Origin: Corallochytrium limacisporum
Lineage: Eukaryota; Opisthokonta
Assembly (NCBI GenBank): GCA_002811645.1
Contig: PDIP01000054.1
Location: 73,136 to 123,793, forward strand
Direction: 5' to 3'
DNA length: 50,658 bases
In this document: in pieces, positions 25,965-36,037 of the stretch
Layout: the number at the start of each line of letters is the position of its first letter
How positions within the stretch are numbered: the stretch's first letter is position 1
Notes under the pieces: generated by a model
Seen by the model: only the letters and a program-made list of their open reading frames with translations
What the model was told of the DNA's origin: nothing
The model's database searches: none
Made by a program: the position numbers and the translations under genes

Positions 25965-28648
25965 GGTTGTGTGTCTGTATTTTGACGTGCACTCTACTCT
26001 AATCTATCGTTGCATTTTGGGTTCCCAAATATCTACTGGGGATGAAACTTGTAACCTATCATGTTCTGTGTCCTGCTTTCACCTATACCTGATCTTGAGT
26101 TTTCGAGTACCAGAAAAATGAAAGCTCAGTCCAAGCAGTCTTCCGGGCTGTCCATTCGAGATCGACAAATGCATTGGAATGGTCCCTCCTCCCCTGGCAC
26201 ACGCACTCATGAATTCCACGCGGGTCTGCGAGGTGCTGCCCTTTTCGAACCCGAGCCCCCTCTGCTCAGGTCCCAGTACTTTCACTATGGCGCTGGAAAG
26301 CCGACCTCTTAGAAGACTCGGGTGTATAGTGAATGAACTAAAATGCCGATCCCCTGGTGGGCATTCCTGGTGTAATTTAAATGAATTAGAATTCGAAAGT
26401 TAGGTTATTCAGTTATATTCATGAGTCACCTGGTGCCCTATCGTTGGAGGTACTCGCGAAATTATGTTTGCGGAACTCCAGGACTTGGATCGATGTATAC
26501 CGAGGAATTGATAAGCATCCGAATCGTTCGGAGCCTGGATGTGGTTCCAATTGATTGCAATGGATCTTGAACATATTCTGCATACGTTACCAGCATGTTC
26601 CAATCCACAGCATCAAATCAAACGCTGTCGATCTTTGCCTTGCTCATGGTGGCGGTACCGGATTCGTTGTGCCCACATCAAGAATCAAACACAGTCAAGG
26701 GCCTGGTCCCAAGGGCAAGCAATCCTCACCCGCCATTTGTTCCATCTGGCGGTGTCACATCGCTTTGTGGACTTTAGACCATTGAACCAAGGTTTGTTTA
26801 CCACCAGCAATGTCCCGACATATGGGCATGGTAGCAGCAGCAGGCTGCATTACGTGTGAACCACCCTGTTGTTTTGGACGGTGTTGGAGAGATATGGGCC
26901 GGGCCAGTGTATTCTATTATGTGTTTTTGATGATCATACCCTGCGCTACGAGTGGATTAGTAAGTGGTACGCAGTCGCCAACCAAGTCCAACGCTAATCC
27001 GGTCCGGTGTACCCGAGAAACGCAAGGGGAATTCAGACTTCGTACCTTCTCTTCCGCCAAGTCCTTGAAAAATTGGTGCGGTACGAGGTCCAGCCAGCGT
27101 TTCAATTCGTTAGTTTGGGCGGTTTTGCACCCGGAGAAAACGTCTGGGACAGATTGGATGGGGGCGCGGCCCGGTTCAATTTCTGCAGTCAACGCTACCC
27201 GGTGGGCGAAACAGAACCCATCGGAACCGCACATGTGATCCGTACGCCGGGTTGCCGAGAGTTCGTACACAGGCGTTGACTTGGATCGAGGGTGTGTAGG
27301 AAAGGCGGGAGACTGAGCGGCGGAGGACCCCTTCGCCGTACACTGGGCATCCATCCACCTAAGGGTTTGCTAGCAGCGGCAGAGAGAGAGAAGCCCAAAG
27401 CGAAGGAAAGCGGACGCGAACTGCGTGGCTTTTTCCGCGTGCCTAGAATGGTACCAATCCGTCTGGATTCTCCCGTCAAGTCGGTGTTCCATTGTAGGTC
27501 TGCTCGCTTGCCCTGGGCGGCAGAAACCCAATATATGACAAATGACCGGCACCGCTCCTATTGATGGAGGTGCCAGTAATAGTGGAGAGGAAAGTTGGCC
27601 TTCCGTGTTTTTCCATGTCTTCGGCAAAAATGCTCCCCGTGTGCCCTCTTCGCCCCCCGTCTCTTTCTCCCAATTCCTCCTCCAGCACGCACAATCCTCC
27701 TCGTCCCTCCTCCCGGGTTTCCTCTGAGTTGGGGGGAGGGGAAGGGGGGAAGGGTTCGGTGTATTCTATCTGCGTCAGTATGCCGACCAAATTTCCTGGC
27801 ATCGGAGTAAACTGCGCAGAGAAAATCGTTCTCTCGCACCTGAATGAGTAATCAGCAATTTTGGGCGGCAATCGGAGCGAAAAGAGAGGAGGGGGGGGGG
27901 GAGGAGACGGAGGAAAGAGAAGGGGAAAGGAGGGAGAAGGGCGAGAAGGACGGAAAGAGAAGAGAAGGAAAACGAAAAAAAAAAAGAAATGGTCGATGAG
28001 TTTTCACGGCATCGCAAGCCCCAAAACCCGGACGGAGGATGGTGGAGAATGGTCAGCAGACCAGGGCACAATGACGACGTCTTTGGGACATATATGGGAC
28101 ACGGGCGAGAAGGACAAGGATGGGCGAGTGCGTGCTCCGGTTGAGAACCGGTTACAGACAAGCAGGTCGGGGTCCCCAGTCTGCTCAAAGGCTCGCAACA
28201 AACGGAATATGGCAAGGGGAACGGATGGTGCTGCGTCCGCACTGTCCGTCGTCTTGAAGCGAACAGTTTCCGAAGGAGAGACACCTCCGGCGAGCACGTA
28301 TCCGCAGTAGGTCTCTAAGATCGCTAGGGAGCTGGAAAGGACACGAGTGTGCTACTGATGCGTACGACTCGCTTACAATTTCTGCTCAGGAATAGATAAG
28401 GAAAGGTATTTGAGATGTCAATGACCAAATAGGAACTAGAGGATCCAGTTACTTACAAACATGGTGATCCTGATTCCGAATTCGTGATCAAGTTTGGGAG
28501 GGGAACCCGGTGTACTGTTTGATCCAATTTTGTTCCGGTAATAAGCAATTCCGCTAGTCCTGCGTAGTCTGGCTTGCAACCCGAGGTCGGATTAAAACCA
28601 AAGAGAAGTTTTTTGCGTGGCACTCGAAGGCACGACCTGAACTCCGCC
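25965..28648. other. Divergent spacer between RBM28 and LolA-like genes
   Basis: 2.7 kb between divergent starts. Most is unremarkable. A pyrimidine-rich stretch (about 27620-27725) is followed by a nearly pure purine tract (27879-27989). ORFs such as 26810-27238 and 27861-28310 are not recognisable and have low-complexity or frame-shadow character. Confidence 0.55.
27879..27989 (+). repeat. Polypurine tract
   Basis: 111 bases with only four C interruptions and no T, moving from G-rich to A-rich. It could form triplex DNA. Confidence 0.9.
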
Positions 28649-29599
28649 ATGATGAACCTGCTCCTGACTCTGGCTGTTTTTGTGGTCAACATCATGGGAT
28701 CGTTGGGAGAAGTTGTCCCTGTGGCACCTGATATTCCTGAGCAATTCATTACCCGTGTTGAGGCCGTCATCACTGCGAAGAGTTACTCCATGTACGGCGA
28801 CGAGTATTATGACTACAAGAATCAACGCAGTCGTTTCGACTTCAACGCTCCCCACTATGGGCCGCACACTGTCCTCCTCTTTGGACCAAACAGTCCGAAG
28901 CTTCCTGGCATTACCCCTGGCTACTCCTACCACATCAACGTCACCCACTCTGGCGATTACGCCTGCGAAAAGAGCAAACTCCAAGGAGACGAATTCGACA
29001 CGGACAGCCAGGGCAATCTGAAGAGCAGCGGAAACCTCTTCCGATACTCCAAGCAAGGGTTGAATTATGTTGAGACAAAGAGGAACATTCGTGGTATACC
29101 AGCAAATGTGTACGAGACCCACGTCTCGGAAACGAAAAAAGACTCTGGAAAGGACGTTGATCTGAATTTCAAGATCGATTGGTTTTTCAACAAGGAAGGG
29201 TGGTCATTGGCGGACAAAATGGATGGTCACTTCGACAACAACAAGGACATTGTACCGCTGAGGATTGTGGTGAAGGGCTCGTACACGAAAGACAAGAAGA
29301 CAACGCAATTTGAAAACTTTTACGACTACACCAGCTTCCGCGTCGTGGAACCTACGGAATCCTTCTTTACCATTGTTAGGGATGAGGGTCATGGGTGTGT
29401 GGTAACAGAAAACTACGATCACTTCCACAGTCCCAGCGGTGCCTTTGTCGCCCCTCACGGTCCAAAATCGTGCGCAGGCCTGGGCTGGGGCATGTGGTTC
29501 CTGGGTGTGTTTTGCGGTGTTGGTTCCATCGTGGGATGGGTGTGGTACAACACCCACTACCGAAGTACTTCGGGTTCCTACATGCCCCTGAATGGTTAG
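28649..29599 (+). CDS. Signal-anchored LolA-like domain protein with C-terminal membrane segment
   Basis: 316 residues from the ATG at 28649. A signal peptide covers about 1-20 (MMNLLLTLAVFVVNIMGS). The luminal part has PEQFITRVEAVITAK and DEYYDYKNQRSRFDF, which resembles the opening of eukaryotic LolA-like lipid-binding-fold proteins. There is at least one N-glycosylation sequon (NVT). A single membrane segment lies at about 279-299, then a 17-residue tail ending SYMPLNG. YMPL at 311-314 fits a YxxPhi sorting signal, so a lysosomal or endosomal type I protein is plausible. The family assignment is tentative and function unknown. The frame is open upstream but lacks an earlier ATG. It converges with CPT1 at 359 bases. 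Confidence 0.75.
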   Translation: MMNLLLTLAVFVVNIMGSLGEVVPVAPDIPEQFITRVEAVITAKSYSMYGDEYYDYKNQRSRFDFNAPHYGPHTVLLFGPNSPKLPGITPGYSYHINVTHSGDYACEKSKLQGDEFDTDSQGNLKSSGNLFRYSKQGLNYVETKRNIRGIPANVYETHVSETKKDSGKDVDLNFKIDWFFNKEGWSLADKMDGHFDNNKDIVPLRIVVKGSYTKDKKTTQFENFYDYTSFRVVEPTESFFTIVRDEGHGCVVTENYDHFHSPSGAFVAPHGPKSCAGLGWGMWFLGVFCGVGSIVGWVWYNTHYRSTSGSYMPLNG

Positions 29600-29958
29600 G
29601 TGGGTGCTTTATCTGTGGATGCTAGAGTGGTTCAATGTCGTTTGTACACCGATCATGTGTGTCGAGTGTCGTCAAAATTATTGAACATGCTGCAATCATC
29701 GAAGTCTATCAGCCTAACCATTCAATTTAATGTTAGCGAATACAATCACCTTAGCATTGTTGAAGGGCATAAGATATTGAAAGCAACACGAAAGAAGGTC
29801 ATGGGCTCTCAATCACGTCCATTACACATTCATAACACCGTCTTCGATGGCGATGACGAGAGAAATTGTGGGCTTCGTACGAGGGATCTAGCCCGCTTTA
29901 CTTTTGATACACATATTACTAGGAGACGTCTACAAGTATATGGTGTGCATGACACGTT
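29600..29958. other. Convergent 3' spacer
   Basis: 359 bases between the LolA-like and CPT1 stops. Moderately AT-rich, with no gene or repeat seen. Confidence 0.5.
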
Positions 29959-32322
29959 TCATTTCTCAGCATCCTCGAAGACGGTGCGCATCTCAGTTAA
30001 TACTTGGTCCAAGTGATTGGCAAACTTGCGGCTGTTGGTGTTCACTGCACTTTTCTTGCTGGAGATGTGGAAGTAGATCAAGGCATCACCGGCAATCATG
30101 TAGGACACACCATATCCATCGTCTGCAACGGGACCGAAACCACCGCCAGGGCTGACCCTGGCCAGGTCTCGGGGATCGGACAGGTCCCACAGGTTTGTCT
30201 GCTGTTGTGGCTGTTGAGATGTGGACAGCTTCCAGGGAAGGGACAGCGCTGATTTCAGGAAGTCAGAGTCTACCCCCATACCGCGGCTGGCAACGTAGAG
30301 CGCGAACAGGTGACGGTCCACACCCTTACCCGACATTGCGTCCCGGTAGTAGCGTTGGTGACGATCTGCTGCCTTGCGCATGAGCGCCACCTTCTCCTTC
30401 TTGCTCACCCTACTATCTTCAAAGCCTAGCACAAATGCCCGGGCTTCGTTTGTACAGGCACGTACGGTCTCTGTGCGACCTTGGCGATAAAGACGGGTCA
30501 TTGAGCTTTCGTACGTCATTCCAAACTTCTGCCCCTGATCACGGTAGTAGGCGATCTGGAAGGCAAGTTGAATATATGCATCCGGAGACACTCCACACTT
30601 CTTGATAAAGCCCTTGCCGTAGTTATTGTGCTCCATGATGTACAGATCGAATTCCTCAATGGCCTTTCGGGTCTCGGCATAGGCAGCGCTAACATCATCG
30701 GCGAGGCCGGAAGAGATGGTAAACTCCAGTTCTTGTGGGGCAGGGAGAATAGTGGTCTGCTGGGCTGCAATACGAGGAATTTTGTTCTTTCCGTCCTCGT
30801 AAGCACCCTTGCGGTACTCCATGTTTACGCAGTACTCCCACATGTGAGCAATTACGGGCGCGTCAGCCCAGGAATGCTCACAGTTCAGACCGATGCGACC
30901 ATTCTTGAAGGAAACCAGAGTGATACTCTTGTCAAACCAGCGGTTTGTGCCGTCTCCGTGAATCAGCTGGTGCCCCATAGCACTTGAATCACCACTCTCG
31001 TCGTCATCGAGTGATAAGAATAGGATGCCTTTCTCGATCGCGTCCAAGGAGGATTTGTTGATGCCTTCTGAGAAGTAGTGGCGCCGGCCCTTGGCCCAAG
31101 AGTCACGGTCCCAGGCGGTGAGAGCAGCAAGTTTTCGCTGATTGTCATTTGCGGGGGGTTGTGAGTCAGCGTCATGAACGATCCAGCGCAGTTGGCGCTC
31201 AATCTCCCAGTCAGACAGTGGGGTCTGCTTGACATCCATGTGGCAGATGGACATGTAGTAGAAACGACCCTTGTAGCGAACAGTAATATGGTTCGATTTG
31301 GCAGTGGTCCGCAGCTCGTCTTGTTCGAGGTGAGGGATACGGGTACAGCTGAACATGCGACGGTATTGGTCCATGCACATGGGGATCATGTTACGAACCA
31401 TAAAGGGTTCCAGGGACTCGCTATCAATTTGGCGTTTGAACTCGAGCATGCGGGCAATAGTTTGCGCCACGCGAGCCACCTGGTCCGTCGTGGGGTGGTA
31501 ATGCTTGGAATCCATGACGTAGTAATTGGAGTTGATCATGATGGAAGTGCGACCAGCCAGGTAAACATATTTCTCCCACCAGTCTGTGACGTAATTGGAT
31601 GAAATCCAGCTCTTTGCCCAGAGCAAACGGTTCAGCTTGTTGGCCTCACCACGGAGAAATTTGTTGGCCTTTTTGGCGATTTCATCATATTCTGCGTCGT
31701 TCATCACCGGGCGCACACTCTCTAGAAAGCCGTCGACAGTTTGCTTGACAGGAGGCACAGGCAGGCCCGGCAGGGCACCCTGCAGAGAGTACAAGTACGG
31801 ATGCTTTCCCGTTACCAGCTTGAGCAGTCCACCCCAGGCGAGAGTGGCGTAGCTCTGCTTTTTTGGAGGTTCGTACATCCATCCCCGGTAGCTGAGAAGT
31901 GCGCGCATGATGTACCGTCGCACACTGGCCACCACAACAAAAAAGGCAGTTCCGCAAAGAGCGGAAAAAACACCGTCCTTGGCAAGAAGCCCGGTGCCCT
32001 GAGGCCATGGGATCAGATCACGGACGTAAAGGACATGGCTGCGCACATACTGCAGACCAGGTACCGAAAGGAAGATGCCCTGGTCACCAAAATGAGTGAT
32101 CGTGAATGTGGTGGTAATTAGCGGGAGCAGTTCACGAGGACGGGCAGGCCACACACCGTTGTAAATGGCAGTGCCAGTCTCGCTAAGGTACTTTGAGACT
32201 CTGTGCTGGGCAGTCTTGACGAAATGACTCAAGGCATTGCGGTCAACGCGCACCAACAGCGCCTCGTCCGCATACGAGAACTTTAAACCCGGTGCAGAAA
32301 CAGCTTGACGTGCTTCAGCCAT
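29959..32322 (-). CDS. CPT1: Carnitine O-palmitoyltransferase 1 (CPT1 type)
   Basis: 787 residues from the ATG at 32322 (MAEARQAV, the same style of start as animal CPT1). It transfers long acyl groups from CoA to carnitine at the outer mitochondrial membrane, the entry step for fatty acid beta-oxidation. The N-terminal regulatory part includes a membrane segment at about 119-140. The segment RALLSYRGWMYEPPKK, then PYLYSLQGALPGLPVPPVKQTV and WWEKYVYLAGRTSIMINSNYY, are characteristic of CPT1 rather than CPT2 or CrAT. The catalytic His is in NCEHSWADAP (about residue 483), followed by the usual C-terminal GG.GPVADDGYGVSYM region. No key residue is missing. True fungi are not known for this enzyme, which matters for taxonomy. 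Confidence 0.93.
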   Translation of the reverse strand: MAEARQAVSAPGLKFSYADEALLVRVDRNALSHFVKTAQHRVSKYLSETGTAIYNGVWPARPRELLPLITTTFTITHFGDQGIFLSVPGLQYVRSHVLYVRDLIPWPQGTGLLAKDGVFSALCGTAFFVVVASVRRYIMRALLSYRGWMYEPPKKQSYATLAWGGLLKLVTGKHPYLYSLQGALPGLPVPPVKQTVDGFLESVRPVMNDAEYDEIAKKANKFLRGEANKLNRLLWAKSWISSNYVTDWWEKYVYLAGRTSIMINSNYYVMDSKHYHPTTDQVARVAQTIARMLEFKRQIDSESLEPFMVRNMIPMCMDQYRRMFSCTRIPHLEQDELRTTAKSNHITVRYKGRFYYMSICHMDVKQTPLSDWEIERQLRWIVHDADSQPPANDNQRKLAALTAWDRDSWAKGRRHYFSEGINKSSLDAIEKGILFLSLDDDESGDSSAMGHQLIHGDGTNRWFDKSITLVSFKNGRIGLNCEHSWADAPVIAHMWEYCVNMEYRKGAYEDGKNKIPRIAAQQTTILPAPQELEFTISSGLADDVSAAYAETRKAIEEFDLYIMEHNNYGKGFIKKCGVSPDAYIQLAFQIAYYRDQGQKFGMTYESSMTRLYRQGRTETVRACTNEARAFVLGFEDSRVSKKEKVALMRKAADRHQRYYRDAMSGKGVDRHLFALYVASRGMGVDSDFLKSALSLPWKLSTSQQPQQQTNLWDLSDPRDLARVSPGGGFGPVADDGYGVSYMIAGDALIYFHISSKKSAVNTNSRKFANHLDQVLTEMRTVFEDAEK

Positions 32323-34318
32323 TTTTGAGGAGCAGTTCAAGTTCCCTGTGGCTCACTTTCAAGATCTCCAGTCGGCAATATTCTTTACACGACTCAAAAT
32401 CGAATGAACCCTTTGACCCTAAACCCCAAAGGTCGAAGTCCAAGAGCAGGTTGTTCTTTAACAAGAGTTAGTGCCCGGAGACGGGGGTTCATGATATATT
32501 CAGAATGGGAACTCCATCCGCCGGGTCTGAGGAGTGTCCTGTGATGTACCTCTTTGACCTTGCATACGTTCGCACCTTCCCCACATACAGAAGGATTTGG
32601 CCTGTCTGTTGTACTGTCTTTAACGCAGTTGAACAACTGTTTCACATGTCCGAGAGCTGGTCTATGCACTGCGTCCCGATGGCCCATGCGCATTGAGTGC
32701 AGGATGGCCTGGGTTCCGAAGTGAACGGCTGACCGACCCCATGACAGCCTTTCTTCGATAAAAAACGTTTGATCCGTCGTCATCAGCGGCGGGGGACCCA
32801 ACACGCCCGGGTCCGCACAGACACGCTTCGCAAGCCTCGCCGCTGGCGGTATTTGGGTATTCACGCAGTCACACCTTACCAAAATGAGAAAAAGGGGATT
32901 TAGCCCCGGTGGTACGCAAGCAATTGTAATGCTCCTCCCAATTCTCACAACGAGAGCCTTTGTTTGAGCACACCTGCTGTTGTCATGCGCAGTCGGTTAT
33001 TGCTCGTCCGCCACCAAAGGCAGCCAGCATCGAGGAAACAGGCGAACAAGAACAGCCTCCAGCCACCACAACCGCATCCTCTCCATCACACATTCATTCC
33101 GTTTCTACACCAGAACCTGGAGCCATCCAAAGACATCTACAGTATTGCTGTAGCGTATATGGTCGATTACCCTTACAGCATCGTGCAAACCTTCTCACCA
33201 AGCAGGTGGTATCGGATGTTGATCGCTGTGAAATCTGGTCCCTTGAACTGTCCTCACCCACTGAACCAGCGCAAGATGGGAGAAGCAGCCGGGCGGCAAA
33301 GAGCGGATAGGTTCGATTGCAGGACACACTATAGTAATACATGTGTACCGGTAGCGAAACGGCCGTGGTGCAAGAACTCAGCAGTAAAGGAGAGAGAAAG
33401 AAACAGAGAGAGAGGGGTGAGTGATAGAATTCGTGACCGCTACAGTTCTTGCCCATGGCGGGTTTCTCATACCCTCGCCTGTTTCAACCACCCCGCGCAA
33501 CGCAACAAAAGGGATCGGGGAGTGGTTAAGGGAGTAAACGGGTAGGTAAAGTTAAACTACTTTGCGCAGAATGTACGGTTATTTCGGTACGGCGAAGAAC
33601 GCATAGACAATCCATCCAGGCGGCAAAGATCACCCCACCAGCCGAATAACAGGGCCCTCATCAGTCTCCACCGTCTTCTGCCCGTTGGAAAGGAGGTTTT
33701 TTTGGGAGTCACGCCGGGTCCGTTCGCCCGTATGGTGGTTCTACCGTATTCGGTTGGCCCGCACATGCCTGTGCACACAACCCATACCCACCTTATGTTA
33801 CGCGGGGAGGCGGGGAGGCCTGGACCAGCGGGAACCGGGCGGGTCAACAGAAAAGGAGAAAAGAAAAGGGAAAACAACACACTGTGGGGACCGGGAAGAA
33901 AAGCGTTGTGGAGTTTTGCTTATGTACGTTCGCCATCTCTGCGTTGGCACAACAGTGTGAATCCTATAGCAATGCAACCCATTAAAAAGCCTGGAAAAAT
34001 CACGTGAAATACTTACAAGAGTAACACGATCGGGCGCAAAGGTGAGAACGAAAGGAACAAATATCCCAAAAGTAGTGAAGAAATAAAGGGAACTAAGGAA
34101 AGGTTTACGGCACACGAAAGAAAATGAACAGCAGCGGGTGGTTGCGGTGGGCGGCCCGGGTGAGGCCTAAGGTTCGACTCTTGCGTGTGTTGAGCAGGCG
34201 AAGAACGGTGAGCTCCTTTTTGCACCCGTCCGAGGGCACACCTAGGCTTGCCCCGTGGGGAGCGGGTGGTGTGGCAAAGTCAGAAAGTACGATCCGTTTT
34301 AGTAAATGTATAGTCATT

Positions 34319-34456
34319 ATGTCCCTAAAATTGGTACTGTTGTGTTGTTTACACGCTCAGTTCCTTGGGCACGCCTACCCCCTGCCACAAGCCCATCCAT
34401 CACCCCGTCCGAACGCGCTCCAATACTTATCAGAACATTTAGTATGGGATAAGTGA
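34319..34456 (+). CDS. Possible small secreted peptide
   Basis: 45 codons. The N-terminus is hydrophobic (MSLKLVLLCCLHAQFLGHA) like a signal peptide, followed by a Pro-rich stretch (YPLPQAHPSPRP) and a short polar end. No homologue is recognised. It lies alone in a large spacer. Chance could explain it, so this is a candidate only. Confidence 0.2.
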   Translation: MSLKLVLLCCLHAQFLGHAYPLPQAHPSPRPNALQYLSEHLVWDK

Positions 34457-34544
34457 CCGTGTTCTTTGTAGGAGGTGCGGGAACCGGGAGAGCCGTTCCG
34501 TCGAGAGCCTTTTCGCAAATCAACGAAGGCCAGCGCCCCCTCCA

Positions 34545-34559
34545 CCCCCCGGGGGGGGG
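34545..34559. repeat. C6G9 palindromic run
   Basis: Six C directly followed by nine G. Confidence 0.9.
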
Positions 34560-35295
34560 ACAGCGATAAGAAATTAGGCCCCGGAGAGTGGCAGCTGGGG
34601 TGTAGGGAGTCTACTTTTTAACGGACACCAGTGGTCACTGTGGATTTATTAGTTAGGGTGATCAGTTATATAGATGCGTAACTGCCCTGCCTACCATTCC
34701 CCGTATACCACCCGTTTTCCCAGGCGGCAGAAAACCCGGGAAAAAGATGGCCAACGAACACCTCCCCCGGTAAAGGGGCTAGATGGGAGAAGGACGGGGG
34801 TGCCGGACACTCTCCATCACTGGGCCCGTGAAAGTGCCACCCGCCCGCCGTTGGTGGGCATATATTTTGGCTTACCTTACCATTGATAGGAGAAACAAAG
34901 GGCAGGGCCAGGGAGCCAGGAGTCTCCATTGGCAGGGGGGGGGTTGGTTGGTTCCCGGCCAGGAGGGGGTTGGATGAAGGGCCAGCCAAGCCGGAACAAC
35001 ATGGCGACCTTTTTCGTCACCCTATATCGCCCGACAGGCAGGTGACCAATCGTATTTACTTGTTACTTGTGAGCTGTGCGATTTTTGCTACTTAACGGAT
35101 AGAATGTATGAACGACCCAATCATGTAACATATTGTCATAGTGCACGATGAGTCTACTTCTAGGGGGTCTGCAGTAAAGTGGCATTTAAAGAAACAGACA
35201 AACTAAAAGTGCTGCAATAGTTTACGTGAAACAAGAGCACTGGGACCTTCTTGACCTTGGCTTCTCGAAGACTGACAAAATATAAATTGTAAGCC

Positions 35296-35892
35296 ATGAA
35301 AATCCTCGGTATTGTTCTTCTGGCCCGTAACGGCCGGGTTAGCAAAACCTTGTGCTCGGCAATGGACCTGACCAGCTTCAATTACTTCCAGCGTGGTTCT
35401 ATGAAAGAATTCGTGTTGTTTGTGAGCAAGACCCTGGCAGAACGTACTCAACCGGGCACACGTCACACAGTTAAGGAACAAAAGTCGGTCTGTCACGTGC
35501 ACGTACGCAACGATGGGCTGGTTGGGGTAGTCGTCTGTGACGAAGAGTACCCGCAGAGGGTTGCGTTCAGTCTGATCGCCAAAGCCTTTGAGGGGCTGCA
35601 GGAGAAGTACCCGGGACGAAACCTGACAGAAGCACAGGAGAACAGCGTGGTCTATGACGATTTAGAGGCTCTGATGACCCGATATCAGGACCCTACACAG
35701 GCAGATCCCATGATGCAGGTGCAGAAGGAAATTGATGAGACAAAAGTTATCCTGCACGGTACGCTGGAGTCCATGCTGGAGCGGGGTGAGAAGCTCGAGA
35801 ATCTAGTCGAACGGAGTGACGCTTTGAGTATGCAGAGCAAAATGTTTTATAAGAGTGCGAAGAAGACAAATTCTTGTTGCACATTCATGTAA
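35296..35892 (+). CDS. YKT6: YKT6 R-SNARE
   Basis: 198 residues, the usual size. It is a lipid-anchored R-SNARE for fusion at Golgi, endosome, vacuole and autophagosome membranes. A longin domain covers about 1-130 (opening MKILGIVLLARNG). The SNARE helix lies at about 138-192, with the zero-layer Arg at 163 in SMLERGEKLENLVERS. There is no membrane segment. The end NSCCTFM has Cys194 for palmitoylation and Cys195 as the prenylated residue of a CaaX box, exactly as in the family. An AATAAA lies at 35946-35951, 54 bases after the stop. It converges with PI4KB. Confidence 0.96.
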   Translation: MKILGIVLLARNGRVSKTLCSAMDLTSFNYFQRGSMKEFVLFVSKTLAERTQPGTRHTVKEQKSVCHVHVRNDGLVGVVVCDEEYPQRVAFSLIAKAFEGLQEKYPGRNLTEAQENSVVYDDLEALMTRYQDPTQADPMMQVQKEIDETKVILHGTLESMLERGEKLENLVERSDALSMQSKMFYKSAKKTNSCCTFM

Positions 35893-35945
35893 TCAAGAGT
35901 TCAAAAGACAAATGACGAGAAATTCTTTTTTGTCACATTGTATTC

Positions 35946-35951
35946 AATAAA
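35946..35951 (+). terminator. Poly(A) signal AATAAA for YKT6
   Basis: Canonical hexamer 54 bases after the YKT6 stop codon. Confidence 0.6.
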
Positions 35952-36037
35952 GTAACGAAAAAACAAGTGTTGTCATACATGCGTGATAGAACTTCGTCGG
36001 AAACCACCGACCACGGCCAAACCTTTGGTTGTTGGCG

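Larger units (their letters stand above)
32323..35295. other. Divergent spacer between CPT1 and YKT6
   Basis: 3 kb between divergent starts. No conserved gene is seen. It includes a C6G9 palindrome at 34545-34559, GGGAGTCTA followed by TTTTTAA near 34604-34621 (similar to the motif at 142), GC-rich low complexity at about 34500-34980, and a possible 45-codon ORF at 34319. Confidence 0.55.

Noticed and set aside
27861-28310. 149-codon plus-strand ORF
   Set aside because: Its first third is only the polypurine tract translated as Gly/Lys/Arg. The rest has no recognisable family.
32964-33545. 193-codon plus-strand ORF in the CPT1/YKT6 spacer
   Set aside because: No domain, odd composition, and competing ORFs on the other strand across the same bases.
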